Shown here piece by piece: positions 1 to 8,491 of a DNA stretch of 64,000 nucleotides (positions are counted from its first letter, which is position 1; each line of letters starts with the position of its first letter). The notes beneath the pieces are model-generated. The model was given only the letters and a program-made list of their open reading frames with translations, did not search any database and had not been told where the DNA came from. Source of the stretch: CADEED01 sp963839685 (GTDB taxonomy: Bacteria; Pseudomonadota; Gammaproteobacteria; Steroidobacterales; Steroidobacteraceae); contig CAWIVS010000016.1 of the NCBI GenBank assembly GCA_963839685.1, positions 1 to 64,000 of the forward strand. Reading direction: 5' to 3'. The translations under genes and the position numbers were made by a program.

Positions 1-1
1 G

Positions 2-473
2 CGCCTGATTTCGCTGAACGTCAATGGCCAGGTACGGCGCGTCGACGTGCTGCCGAACGAGACGCTGGCGATGACCCTGCGTTACAAGCTCGGGCTCACG
101 GGCACCAAACTTGGGTGCGACCGGGGCGAGTGCGGCGCCTGCACCGTGCTCATCGACGATGTCGGCCATATCTCCTGTTCGACGCTCACGCACACGGTGC
201 GCTCGCGCAAGGTGTTGACCATCGAGGGACTGGCCGGCGCCAATGGCGAGCTGCACCCGGTGCAGAAGGCGTTCGTCGCCGAGCTCGCGCCACAATGCGG
301 GTTCTGCACGCCCGGGCAGGTGATGTCGGCGGTCGCGCTGCTCAAACACAATCCCAAGCCAACGCGTGACCAGGCGCGCCTGGCGCTGTCGGGCAATCTG
401 TGTCGCTGCGGCGCCTACGACAACTATCTCAACGGCGTCATGCGTGCCGCCGCCGAAGGGGGATGCCGCGTGA
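2..473 (+). CDS. Molybdenum hydroxylase small subunit, two [2Fe-2S] clusters (5' partial)
   Basis: This is the iron-sulfur subunit of a xanthine dehydrogenase/aldehyde oxidase-type molybdenum hydroxylase. Its start lies upstream of the window. It passes electrons from the molybdenum centre to FAD through two [2Fe-2S] clusters. The ferredoxin motif GECGACTV sits near nt 130-150, and the second-cluster cysteines are in CGFCTPGQ (near 297) and CRCGAY (near 402). As written, the frame runs on into the molybdopterin subunit. If one G of the G5 run at 458-462 is surplus, the protein ends at a TGA at 471-473 that overlaps the GTG start of the next gene. That GTGA overlap is a common operon junction, so I infer two separate proteins and a one-base error, not a real fusion. 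The substrate cannot be told from sequence. Confidence 0.88.
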
Positions 474-2894
474 ACAACTTCAAACACATCGGCAAGGACT
501 TCATCCCGCACGACGTGGTGGCCAAGGTCACCGGCACCGCCAAGTACGCCGAGGACTTTCGCGCCGACGGCATGGTGTTCTGCAAGCTGCTCACCAGTCC
601 CATGCCCCATGCGCGCGTGAAGAACATCGACGCCGCCGAGGCGCTCAAGATGGATGGCGTGCTCGGCATGATCACCGCGGATGACTTTCCCGCAGGGCCT
701 CCGGGGTCCGCGCCCGCGCTCACGAAGGAGCCCGTGTACGTGGGGGAGCCCATCCTCGCCATCGCGGCGCTCAGCGAGCAGGCTGCCGAGGACGCCATCG
801 AGCGCATCAAGATCGACTACGAGCCGCTGCCGTTCATCTTCGATCCACTGGAGAGCCTGTTTCCCGGCGGCAAGGACGCGCGCGGTGACGGCTTCAACAC
901 CGGCACGCTCGCCGGGCTGGACGCCGGCAACATCAAGTGGACGGCCGCCGATTTCGCGCGCGTGAAGCCGGGCGAAGAGTTGCCCATGGGTAAACCCGCC
1001 GAGGAATGGAACTACGGCGACGTCGAGGCGCAGTTCAAGCAGTGCAAAGTCGTGTACGAGGAACGCTTCGTCACGGCGTCACTCGCGCATCACAGCATGG
1101 AACCGCGCAGCTGCATGGCCTACTGGCAGAACGGCAAGTGCTTCGTGCACGCCAGTCTGCAGAGCCAGTCGTTCGCGCTGCCGGGGCTGGCGCAGATGCT
1201 CGGGCGTGAAACCCGAAGACGTCGTGCTGATCGCCGAGTATTGCGGCGGCGGTTTCGGCTCCAAGGGTTCGGCCTATCCATGCATGACGATCCCGGCCTA
1301 CCTGTCGAAGAAGATCGGCAAGCCGGTGATGATGCGCATCAGCCGCGCCGAGGAGTATTACCTCGGCTCGGCGCGCAACGCCTTCCAGGGCAACATCAAG
1401 ATCGGCTTCGATGCCTCCGGCAAGTTGTTGGCGGCCGACGTGTACGTCGTCCAGGACTCCGGCGCGCACATCAGCTTCTGGGACTATCGCGCCTTTGGTG
1501 AGGCGCTGGCGCTGGTCTACCAGCCGAAAGCGATGCGCTGGCGCGGCATGCCCATCTTCTGCAATGCGCCGACGCGCACCGCACAGCGCGGCCCGGGCCA
1601 GAACCAGCTCGCCTGCATCATGGAGCCGCTGGTGGATCGCGCCGCGCGCGAGCTCAAGATCGACCGCGTCGAGATCCGCAAGCGCAACAACCCGGTGAAC
1701 GGTTCGCTCACGGGTGGCGCTGAAGGCAAGCGCGGGCCGGTCACCAGTGCCTACATCAAGGAGGCGCTCGACAAGGGACGCGCAAAATTCAACTGGGACG
1801 AGCGCAAGAAGAAGAGCGGCCAGAAGAACGGGCCCAGGGTGACCGGCATCGGCATCGGCCAGGCGTTCCATCCCGCGGGGTTCTTCGGCTTCGACGGCCT
1901 GCTGTGCCTGAAGCCCGACGGCAAGCTGCACATCCACACCGGCGTCGGCAATCTCGGCACCTTCTCGCATTCGGGCACTTCGCGCATCGCCGCCGAGGTG
2001 CTCAAGATCGACTGGGAGAACTGCGTCATCGAGCGCGGCGACAGCCGCAAGAATCTGCCGTGGAATATCGGCCAGTTCGGCAGCAACACTTCTTACACCA
2101 TGACGCGCACCAACTACGTGGCCGCGCAGGACATGCTCGCCAAGCTCAAGGAGATCGCGGCGCAGGACCTCGGCGGCAAGCCGGACGATTACGACGTGGA
2201 CGGCGCCAAGGTGTTCGCGAAAGCGAATCCCTCGAAGTCGCTGAGCTACGGCGACGCGGCCAGGCGCGCCATTGCTCTCGGCGGCAAGTTCGACGGCCAC
2301 GAACTGCCCAAGGACATCAACCCGATGACGCAGGCATCGGCGACGGCGCTCGCCGGGCAGGGTCTGATCGGCGTCGCCAAGGACAACCTGCCCGTGACGG
2401 GTCAGCCGGCCGCCTTCGCCGCCTGCTTCATCGAGATCGAGCTCGACACGGAAACCGGCATGCACCGCATCGTCGACCTGGTGTCGGTGGCCGACTGCGG
2501 CACCGTGATCCATCCCATGGGCCTCGCCACCCAGATCAAGGGCGGCGCGGTGCAGGGCATCGGCATGGCCACGCTCGAGCGGCTGGTGTTCGATCCCCAG
2601 AATGGCCTGCCTGCCAATGTCGGCTTTCACCAGCAGAAGCCGGCTAGCTACCTCGATCTGCCCCCCGAGATGTTCACCGACGCGGTGGACAAGGCCGATC
2701 CTTCCAACCCGGTGGGTGCCAAGGGCGTGGGCGAGCCGCTGATGGGCGCGTCCGCCTCCGCGTTGCTGTCCGCGATCTCCGATGCCATGGGCGGGCACGT
2801 GTTCAATCGCACGCCGGTCCTGCCCGACATGATCGTGAACCACATCGCGGGCCGGCCGCAGCCACGCAAGCCGCTCAGCATCAACACGCAATGA
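470..2894 (+). CDS. Molybdenum hydroxylase large subunit, molybdopterin-binding
   Basis: This is the catalytic subunit of the same hydroxylase, holding the molybdenum cofactor. The N-terminal a/b-hammerhead domain (AKYAEDF near nt 540) is followed by the Mo-binding domains, with the glycine-rich CGGGFGSKG near 1243, RGPGQNQ near 1589, and GVGEP near 2727. The Glu codon of GVGEP (2733-2735) matches the active-site base of the family. The length of about 807 residues is normal. A frameshift lies at the GGG of 1202-1204: removing one G restores LGVKPEDVV across the break. Raw reading therefore gives two overlapping fragments, up to 1501 and from 1206. I chose the GTG at 470 because the similarity begins with NNFKHIGKD and it overlaps the upstream stop. 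The FAD subunit gene follows after 12 bases. Confidence 0.9.
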
Positions 2895-2906
2895 GGAGCT
2901 CGAACT

Positions 2907-3896
2907 ATGTCCCGTGACATGATGCCGTCGTTCGAGCTCTACCAGCCGGATTCGCTGGAAGGCGCGCTCAAACTATCGAAGGATCTCGACAAGGACGGCT
3001 GGCTGCTCGCCGGCGGGCAGGACAGCTACGACTGGTTCAAGGACCGAGCCAAGCGCGCAGCAGCACTCATCGATCTCACCGGCATCGCCGCGCTCAGGGG
3101 CATCCGCGAGACTCCCGAAGGCCTCGAGGTCGGCGCGCTCACCACGCTCACCGAGATTGCCGAGAGCGAAGTGGTGAAGTCGAAGTACACCGTGCTGGCA
3201 CGCGCCGCCGCGCGTGTGGCCAGCCCGCAGATCCGCAATGCCGGCACGCTCGGCGGCAATCTCTGCCAGGACACGCGCTGCTGGTACTACCGCGCCGGCG
3301 TCGATTGTTACCGCGCCGGCGGCAATACCTGTTACGCGGACACGCCGCAGGGACAGAACCGGGAACATTGCTTGTTTGGCGCGTCGCGTTGCATCGCGGT
3401 GACGCCGTCGGACACCGCGCCGGCAGTCGTGGCGCTCGAGGGCAGCATCGTAATCTTCGGCGAGAAGGGCGAACGTACGGTGCCGGCCGAGGAGTTCTTC
3501 ATCGGCCCGTCGGTGGACATCACCCGCATGACGATCCTGAAGCCCGGCGAGATCGTCACCGCCGTGCGCCTGCCGAAAAAGTGGGCCGGGGCGAAGTTCT
3601 ATTTCGAAAAGGTCACGGATCGCGCCACCTGGGATTTCGCGCTGGTGAATGTCGCCTCGGCCATGATTGTCGACGGCGGCACCATCAAGGATGCACGCAT
3701 CGTCTGTGGCGCGGTCGAATGTGTGCCGCGTCGCCTCAAGTCAGTCGAGCAGGCCGTCATCGGTCAGCCGCAGAACGAAGACACGGCGCTGATCGCCGGC
3801 CGCACCGCCAGCCAGGGTGCGACGCCAGTGCAATACAACGGCTTCAAGATCCCGCTGATGGAGAACCTGGTGCGTCGCGCCGTCCGCGATAGCTAG
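2907..3896 (+). CDS. Molybdenum hydroxylase FAD subunit with extra cysteine-rich (likely 4Fe-4S) loop
   Basis: This 329-residue protein is the FAD-binding 'subunit M' of the hydroxylase. The FAD motif LLAGGQDS (about residues 33-40) and IRNAGTLGGNL (109-119) are clear. Unlike plain CoxM-type subunits it has an inserted cysteine loop, with Cys at 120, 125, 134, 142, 155 and 162. Comparable insertions in 4-hydroxybenzoyl-CoA reductase beta subunits and in the E. coli PaoB/YagS type bind a [4Fe-4S] cluster; binding here is inferred. The gene is third in the operon. Its TAG stop (3894-3896) is shared with the first G of a GGGGAC palindromic element, so the original C-terminus may have been altered. 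The cytochrome b gene 235 bases downstream suggests that electrons leave through the membrane rather than to NAD. Confidence 0.9.
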   Translation: MSRDMMPSFELYQPDSLEGALKLSKDLDKDGWLLAGGQDSYDWFKDRAKRAAALIDLTGIAALRGIRETPEGLEVGALTTLTEIAESEVVKSKYTVLARAAARVASPQIRNAGTLGGNLCQDTRCWYYRAGVDCYRAGGNTCYADTPQGQNREHCLFGASRCIAVTPSDTAPAVVALEGSIVIFGEKGERTVPAEEFFIGPSVDITRMTILKPGEIVTAVRLPKKWAGAKFYFEKVTDRATWDFALVNVASAMIVDGGTIKDARIVCGAVECVPRRLKSVEQAVIGQPQNEDTALIAGRTASQGATPVQYNGFKIPLMENLVRRAVRDS

Positions 3897-3938
3897 GGGA
3901 CTGGCTCCATTTCCGCTTCGGAAATGGTGCCTGTCCCC
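3896..3938. repeat. REP-like palindromic element
   Basis: The core is a perfect hairpin with arms CCATTTCCG and CGGAAATGG around a CTT loop. It is flanked by GGGGACTGGCT on the left and TGCCTGTCCCC on the right, which pair except for two positions. The terminal GGGGAC/GTCCCC is shared with the elements near 4110-4210, 13321-13455, 22342-22457 and 59406-59482. It begins inside the stop codon of the FAD subunit gene. I infer a member of a REP/REPIN family; no RAYT transposase is in the window. Confidence 0.7.
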
Positions 3939-3955
3939 GTTCCCGGTAGTGCTTA

Positions 3956-4129
3956 ATGGAAATATTCCGCATCACTCGCAACGCCTGGGGCCAGGAGACG
4001 CTGGAAGGCATCTCCTGGGACCTGCTGCCCGTGGCCTTCTGGCTCGGGGTTGCAATCATCGGGGGTCATCTCATCTGGCGCGCGCTGCGCGGGAAGCGCG
4101 GGACAGCGCGGGGACAGTCCCCTTCCTGA
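3956..4129 (+). CDS. Small single-pass membrane protein between hydroxylase and cytochrome b
   Basis: This reading frame encodes 57 residues and is too short for usual gene-calling thresholds. The middle is a hydrophobic helix (DLLPVAFWLGVAIIGGHLIW, about residues 22-41) followed by basic residues (RALRGKRG), as in a single-pass protein with a cytoplasmic C-terminus. The last codons (GQSPS) are written by a GGGGACAGTCCCC palindrome at 4110-4122, so the original C-terminus may have been replaced. It ends 2 bases before the cytochrome b start and lies in the same direction as the operon, which suggests a small accessory or anchoring subunit. There is no convincing ribosome binding site. I do not recognise a family. 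Confidence 0.5.
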   Translation: MEIFRITRNAWGQETLEGISWDLLPVAFWLGVAIIGGHLIWRALRGKRGTARGQSPS

Positions 4130-4210
4130 ACATGAGTCATCAGCAATCTCCTGCGACGGCGGGAAATCGCGATGGGGACAGTCCCCGCCGTCGGGAAGGG
4201 GACAGTCCCC
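4110..4210. repeat. Three copies of the 13-base palindrome GGGGACAGTCCCC
   Basis: Identical palindromes lie at 4110-4122, 4174-4186 and 4198-4210. The last two fall inside the 5' end of the cytochrome b coding sequence and are translated as GDSP twice. They share the GGGGAC/GTCCCC core of the other REP-like elements in the window. Confidence 0.75.
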
Positions 4211-4821
4211 TCATCACCCGCCACGCGCCCATCGACCGGGTGTTGCACTGGATCACCGCGCTGGCGGTGTTGCTGCTGATGGGCAGCGCCTTCCTGCCCA
4301 TCGTCGGCCTGAAATTTTCGTGGGTGCCGCTGCACTGGATCACCGGCGTGGTGCTCACTGCTGCCGTCCTGTTCCACCTGGTGCGGTCCAGTCTTTTCAA
4401 ACGCCTCCGGTGCATGGTGATTCGCCCGCGCGACTTCCGCGATGCCCTCGCCGGGCGCCGCGCCGCCAAGTACACGCTGGCGCAGAAGCTCATGCATGCG
4501 GTGCTCGGCACCGCGGTGCTGGTCGCGACCGTGACCGGCGTCATCATGCTGGCCAAGGTGGACACGCCGCTGTGGAACCGCGACCCGTACCTGCTCGATG
4601 CGGCCACCTGGGGCGTGGTCTACGTGCTGCATGGCGCGTCAGCGCTGCTGTGCCTCACGCTCACCATGACGCACGCATATTTTTCGCTGCTGCCGGAAAA
4701 ACGCGCCTACCTGCGTGCCATGATCGGTGGCCAGATGGCGCGCGCCGAGGCCGCCGAGTTCCACGATCCGAAACGCTGGTCGGGCCAGCGCAAGAGCGAT
4801 CCACGTGAAAATGCGACATGA
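4132..4821 (+). CDS. Cytochrome b561-type membrane protein
   Basis: This 229-residue integral membrane protein resembles the di-haem cytochrome b561 domain that accepts electrons for dehydrogenases. Hydrophobic helices run at about residues 42-58, 66-86, 122-145 and 160-185. The histidines in DRVLHW, VPLHW, FHLVR, KLMHAV, VLHGAS and MTHAYF are possible haem ligands. It follows the molybdenum hydroxylase genes, so passing hydroxylase electrons to the quinone pool is a reasonable inference. The first 35 or so residues are not conserved-looking and contain two GDSP units written by GGGGACAGTCCCC palindromes, so the true start or original N-terminus is uncertain. The stop overlaps the start of the next gene (ATGA at 4818-4821), which implies translational coupling. 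Confidence 0.8.
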   Translation: MSHQQSPATAGNRDGDSPRRREGDSPLITRHAPIDRVLHWITALAVLLLMGSAFLPIVGLKFSWVPLHWITGVVLTAAVLFHLVRSSLFKRLRCMVIRPRDFRDALAGRRAAKYTLAQKLMHAVLGTAVLVATVTGVIMLAKVDTPLWNRDPYLLDAATWGVVYVLHGASALLCLTLTMTHAYFSLLPEKRAYLRAMIGGQMARAEAAEFHDPKRWSGQRKSDPRENAT

Positions 4822-5327
4822 GTGATGCAACACTGGCCCAGCGCCTCGATGCCATCGAGGCTGGCTATGAATATTGCCTGGCGTATGCCGCGCAGGGACG
4901 CACCGACGATGCCGGCACGCCGATTCGGGAGACGCTCGCGGGCATGTTCTTTGCGCTCGAAGGACTGGCTCCGCTGCTCGATGCCTCGCTGCCTCACTCC
5001 GCCGCGAAGCACGCCGCCAGTACGCGCGTGTTCCTGGATGCCGTGAGGCGCGACACGGCCGTGGCGCAGGGCGCGATCGGCCTGGTGCTCGATCGACCGG
5101 CCATTGGTTCGCTGCTGGTCGACAATCTCAACGCGTCGATTCACCTGCGCGCCTTGTTGACCGATCTCTTCCTCATCGACCAGGCGATTATCGACCGGGG
5201 CTTCATCCCCGTCCAGATGATGGGTCCGGCCTCGGGGCCGGCGGTACGTCAGCGTCATGGCACCTGTGTCATGGCGCGGATCAGCGCGCTGGCCTGCGGC
5301 GCTGGCAACTGCAGGATGCGCTGGTAG
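4818..5327 (+). CDS. Hypothetical protein coupled to cytochrome b
   Basis: This 169-residue, mostly helical soluble protein belongs to no family I recognise. It starts inside the cytochrome b stop codon (ATGA), so it belongs to the molybdenum hydroxylase operon and may be a maturation or accessory factor; that is inference. Hydrophobic helical stretches such as LAGMFFALEGLAPLL and HLRALLTDLFLI are visible, but there is no signal peptide and no metal motif. The last 73 bases overlap the convergent gene on the minus strand, and the final residues after about 135 (basic, cysteine-containing) look less protein-like. A missed frameshift near the GGGG at about 5235 could have moved the true end. 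Confidence 0.65.
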   Translation: MSDATLAQRLDAIEAGYEYCLAYAAQGRTDDAGTPIRETLAGMFFALEGLAPLLDASLPHSAAKHAASTRVFLDAVRRDTAVAQGAIGLVLDRPAIGSLLVDNLNASIHLRALLTDLFLIDQAIIDRGFIPVQMMGPASGPAVRQRHGTCVMARISALACGAGNCRMRW

Positions 5328-5944
5328 ACCGAGATGGTGATGGTGCAGACCTTGCCGCGATCGGCGCGCGGATCCTCGGCGTGCGCCAGCATCTGCGCGT
5401 CGCTGCCAAACTGGTCGTAGGTCGCATTGATGACCGCGGCGAGATTTTCCTTGACGTCTTCCGGTTCGGGCAGGGGCACCGGATTTTCGGCGGCGCTGCG
5501 AATCACATCACCCATCAACTCCAGCGTGCGTGTCTGGGCTCGCTCATCGACCAGTTGCGCAACATCGGGGGGGCCGGCCACCTTGGGAAACCAGTAGCGA
5601 AAACAGGCATCACCTGTTGCGGTCTGCAGGGTCTTCGCGGTGGCCACCATGTCGCGCACCAGTGCCAGCAGGGAATCCTGCGAGGCATGCGCGAGTGCGC
5701 GCGTGGCCACGAGACTGATCTCGGCATTCGCGAAATTGATGAACTCTTCGCGGCTCACCTCGTCACGCTGGTACAGCCGGTATTCGTTGACGAGATCGTC
5801 GAACAGCTTGGCCTCGTGTTTCTGCAGTACCCGGTAGACCGGTTGTTCCAGCAGCGCCGCCTGGGCGCGATACCGTTCGTACCACCAGGCCCCGACGGCA
5901 ACGACAGTAATGGTGGCGAGGCCCGCCACGATCCACTTGAACAT
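5255..5944 (-). CDS. Hypothetical membrane-anchored protein
   Basis: This 229-residue protein has one N-terminal membrane helix (IVAGLATITVVAVGAWW, about residues 4-20) and a helical, charged remainder that probably faces the periplasm. It has no lipobox and no catalytic motif I recognise. I took the ATG at 5944; an in-frame ATG at 5962 would add six residues. It is transcribed towards the hydroxylase operon and overlaps its last gene by 73 bases at the 3' end. Upstream lies the leader of the rhlE gene in the opposite direction. Confidence 0.7.
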   Translation of the reverse strand: MFKWIVAGLATITVVAVGAWWYERYRAQAALLEQPVYRVLQKHEAKLFDDLVNEYRLYQRDEVSREEFINFANAEISLVATRALAHASQDSLLALVRDMVATAKTLQTATGDACFRYWFPKVAGPPDVAQLVDERAQTRTLELMGDVIRSAAENPVPLPEPEDVKENLAAVINATYDQFGSDAQMLAHAEDPRADRGKVCTITISVYQRILQLPAPQASALIRAMTQVP

Positions 5945-6228
5945 GGGGCGGCAGCCTATCATCCGGTCCGGAATCAGGGTTTCCGTGAGGGATTGCCGGC
6001 TTTTGGCCTTCCACTTTGCGGGGCGGCCCGCTTCATCTGTATAGTCGCGCCCGCTTACTCAGGGTCGAGCGGTCATCGCCCCCTAAAGCACGCAAGTCCG
6101 AAAGCGTCCCCTTGAAAGAAATAAGGAGTGACGCAGTCGATTCGCAAACTCTCTCGCTAATGACCGCAGCCCGGACTCGAGAAGTCCGAGGCAATGCGAG
6201 TCTCGTTCCGAAAAATCAAAGGTATTTC

Positions 6229-7842
6229 ATGTCATTCGATACTCTCGGGCTCAAGCCCGAGTTGCTCCGTGCCGTGGCCGACAAAGGCTACACGGTTCCC
6301 ACTCCCATTCAGCTCGAGGCCATCCCGGCCGTGCTCGCAGGCAAAGACGTGCTCGCGGGTGCGCAGACCGGTACCGGCAAGACCGCGGGCTTCACTCTCC
6401 CCATCCTGCAGAAGCTAGGCGCCCGCGGCGCGCGCAATCCGCGTGCGCTGGTGCTGACTCCCACGCGTGAGCTCGCCGCGCAGGTGGCGCAGAGCATCAC
6501 CGACTACGGCAAGTACGGCGACCTGCGCACGCAGGTGATCTTCGGCGGAGTCTCCGAAAAGCCGCAAATCGACAAGGCCCGCCATGGCTGCGACATCCTG
6601 GTCGCCACTCCCGGCCGGCTGCTCGACCTGTGCGAGCAGCGCGTCGTGTCACTCTCCGAGGTGCAGATCTTCGTGCTCGACGAAGCCGACCGCATGCTCG
6701 ACATGGGTTTCATCCGCGACATCAAGCGCGTGTTGAAGATGCTTCCGCAGCAGCGCCAGAACCTCATGTTCTCGGCCACCTACTCCGACGACATCCGCCA
6801 GCTCGCCAGCAACTTCCTGCGCAACCCGGTGTCGCTGCAGGTCACGCCACGCAACGCAACCGCCGACAAGGTGGAGCAGAGCGCCTATCGTGTTCCCAAG
6901 GATCACAAGCGCCATCTGCTGGCGCACCTGATCACCGAAGGCAACTGGCACCAGGTGCTGGTGTTCACGCGCACCAAGCACGGCGCGAACCGGCTCACGC
7001 AACAGCTGGAACGGTCGGGCATCAACGCCATGGCCATTCACGGCAACAAGAGCCAGAACGCGCGCATCAAGGCGCTGCAGGACTTCAAGGAAAATCGCAT
7101 CACCGCGCTGGTGGCCACCGAAGTCGCGGCACGCGGTCTCGACATCAAGGAGTTGCCGCACGTCGTGAACTACGAGTTGCCGAACGTGCCGGAAGATTAC
7201 GTGCACCGCATCGGTCGCACCGCGCGCGCGGGTTCCGCGGGTTCGGCCGTGTCGCTGGTGTCGCCGGACGAGCTCAGCTACCTGCGCGACATCGAGAAGT
7301 TGCTCAAGCGCAAGATCGATTTCGTCGACACGCCTCAGTTCACCATCAAGGAAGGCGCGCATCAGCCGCGCACGTCCAGCGGCGCAACTGGCGAAGCGCG
7401 TGAATACCAGCCTCACCAGGATCCGCGCCGGCGTCCCGAGCATCGGCGCTCGCCGCGCAACGGACAGGGGGGCGGAAGGCGTGGTGGGAATCAGGGTGGC
7501 GGTGGACGCAGCGCGCCCGGCCGCGCCAGTCACGATTCATACGCGCCTGCGGAGCAGGCCGCGCAGCCGTCGGGCGAGCGCGCATCCCATCCGCACCGCC
7601 AGGGCCAGCGTAGCGGCGGACAGCATCGTTCGCACAGTGGGCAGCCCGGTTCAACCGGTGGGGGTCACCACGGTGCTCCCCGCGGCGAGAAGCGCGGCGG
7701 CCATGGTGATCAAAGAGGGGCGGTGGTCAGAGGAGCGGCGGCGGCGGGCAGCGCAGCGGCTTCGCGCGCGGGGCGCGTTCGAGTGGTGGACGCGGTAACG
7801 GCGGCGCGGGAGGCGGGCAATCCGGCGGCTTCTCGCGCATGA
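6229..7842 (+). CDS. rhlE: DEAD-box RNA helicase, RhlE type
   Basis: This ATP-dependent RNA helicase would unwind short RNA duplexes in ribosome assembly and mRNA decay. The core is complete: Q-motif PTPIQ (about residue 25), AQTGTGKT (45-52), DEAD (151-154), SAT (182-184) and HRIGRTARAG (326-335). A long Gly/Arg/Gln/Ser-rich tail follows. The tail is frameshifted at the G4 run of 7717-7720: one more G would restore a GGGGQRSG-type repeat tail ending at a TGA at 7845-7847 instead of the Ala-rich end as read. I chose the ATG at 6229 (MSFDTLGL); the open frame upstream is not conserved-looking. The leader before it is long (more than 200 bases from the divergent gene), as is usual for cold-regulated helicase mRNAs. 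Confidence 0.93.
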   Translation: MSFDTLGLKPELLRAVADKGYTVPTPIQLEAIPAVLAGKDVLAGAQTGTGKTAGFTLPILQKLGARGARNPRALVLTPTRELAAQVAQSITDYGKYGDLRTQVIFGGVSEKPQIDKARHGCDILVATPGRLLDLCEQRVVSLSEVQIFVLDEADRMLDMGFIRDIKRVLKMLPQQRQNLMFSATYSDDIRQLASNFLRNPVSLQVTPRNATADKVEQSAYRVPKDHKRHLLAHLITEGNWHQVLVFTRTKHGANRLTQQLERSGINAMAIHGNKSQNARIKALQDFKENRITALVATEVAARGLDIKELPHVVNYELPNVPEDYVHRIGRTARAGSAGSAVSLVSPDELSYLRDIEKLLKRKIDFVDTPQFTIKEGAHQPRTSSGATGEAREYQPHQDPRRRPEHRRSPRNGQGGGRRGGNQGGGGRSAPGRASHDSYAPAEQAAQPSGERASHPHRQGQRSGGQHRSHSGQPGSTGGGHHGAPRGEKRGGHGDQRGAVVRGAAAAGSAAASRAGRVRVVDAVTAAREAGNPAASRA

Positions 7843-7850
7843 CCTGAGCG

Positions 7851-7887
7851 AAAAAAAAGCCCGCGCGGCCTGACAGACCGCGCGGGC
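7851..7887 (-). terminator. Rho-independent terminator of the EF-hand gene
   Basis: A perfect 10-base stem (GCCCGCGCGG at 7859-7868 with CCGCGCGGGC at 7878-7887) has a 9-base loop. The A8 run at 7851-7858 reads as a U-tract on the minus strand, just after the EF-hand gene. The stem could also serve the convergent rhlE transcript. Confidence 0.88.
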
Positions 7888-7915
7888 GCCCGACTCAAAC
7901 TAGTCCGCGGATCGC

Positions 7916-8269
7916 TTATTGACGCGGGGTTTCAGTGTCGGGCGGAGGAGTGGTGGCCGGTTCCTCGCTCGGCGAAGGCGCCGATTGCGGAGTCGGGCTG
8001 GCCGAACCCTTGGTGCGAGCCTTCCACTCGGCGCTATCGAGATAGCCGTCGCCATTCGCGTCGGCCGACGTGAACACGATGGTCGAATCCACGGCCGCTT
8101 CCGCCTGCGAGATCCGGCCATCGCCGTTGCTGTCGAGCTTCTTGAAGGACGAATCCGGCATCGCCGACTTGTCCTTCTCCTTGCCGTATTGATCGTTGTC
8201 GGCAGCCACGGCGGCAGCAAGCGGCAGCAGCGCGGCGGCGGCGGTGGCGATAAGAATCCTTGCTTTCAT
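7916..8269 (-). CDS. Secreted EF-hand calcium-binding protein
   Basis: This 117-residue protein starts with a clear signal peptide (MKARILIATAAAALL, cleavage after about AVAA). It then has two EF-hand loops: DSNGDGRISQAE and DANGDGYLDSAE, each with Asp/Asn at positions 1, 3 and 5 and Glu at 12. A Pro/Ser/Thr-rich tail ends in TETPRQ. It is probably a periplasmic calcium-binding or signalling protein. A strong ribosome binding site (AGGAGA) lies 5 bases before the ATG at 8269, which rules out the longer in-frame extension. It is a single gene closed by a strong terminator. Confidence 0.85.
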   Translation of the reverse strand: MKARILIATAAAALLPLAAAVAADNDQYGKEKDKSAMPDSSFKKLDSNGDGRISQAEAAVDSTIVFTSADANGDGYLDSAEWKARTKGSASPTPQSAPSPSEEPATTPPPDTETPRQ

Positions 8270-8491
8270 GTCTTTCTCCTCGTCAATGCATTGGAAGGGA
8301 AGCGTGATCGCGACGTCCGAAGCTGTCGCTTCGACGTCCAGCCACGCCTCCCTGAAATGCTGCAAGTGATGTGCCAGCGTGAAATGCGGCATCGCGGCGC
8401 GCGCACGGGGATTTTCCGCGCTGCGGGTCGCCCCGCAACGACAACCGCCATTGCGAGCGGCGCATGACAGCGACAACCAATCGTGACCTAA
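8270..8491. other. Intergenic stretch, nothing recognised
   Basis: This stretch lies between the start of the EF-hand gene and the end of the next minus-strand gene. Apart from the ribosome binding site beside 8269, I see no hairpin, repeat or convincing gene. Confidence 0.5.

Noticed and set aside
2..1501. Fusion of the 2Fe-2S and molybdopterin subunits in one frame
   Set aside because: Dropping one G from the G5 run gives a TGA/GTG overlap typical of separate subunits, and a second one-base error lies at 1202-1204.
1071..2891. Long minus-strand open frame opposite the molybdopterin subunit
   Set aside because: The translation is Arg/His/Ala/Val-rich without motifs; it is a GC-driven shadow of a well-recognised gene.
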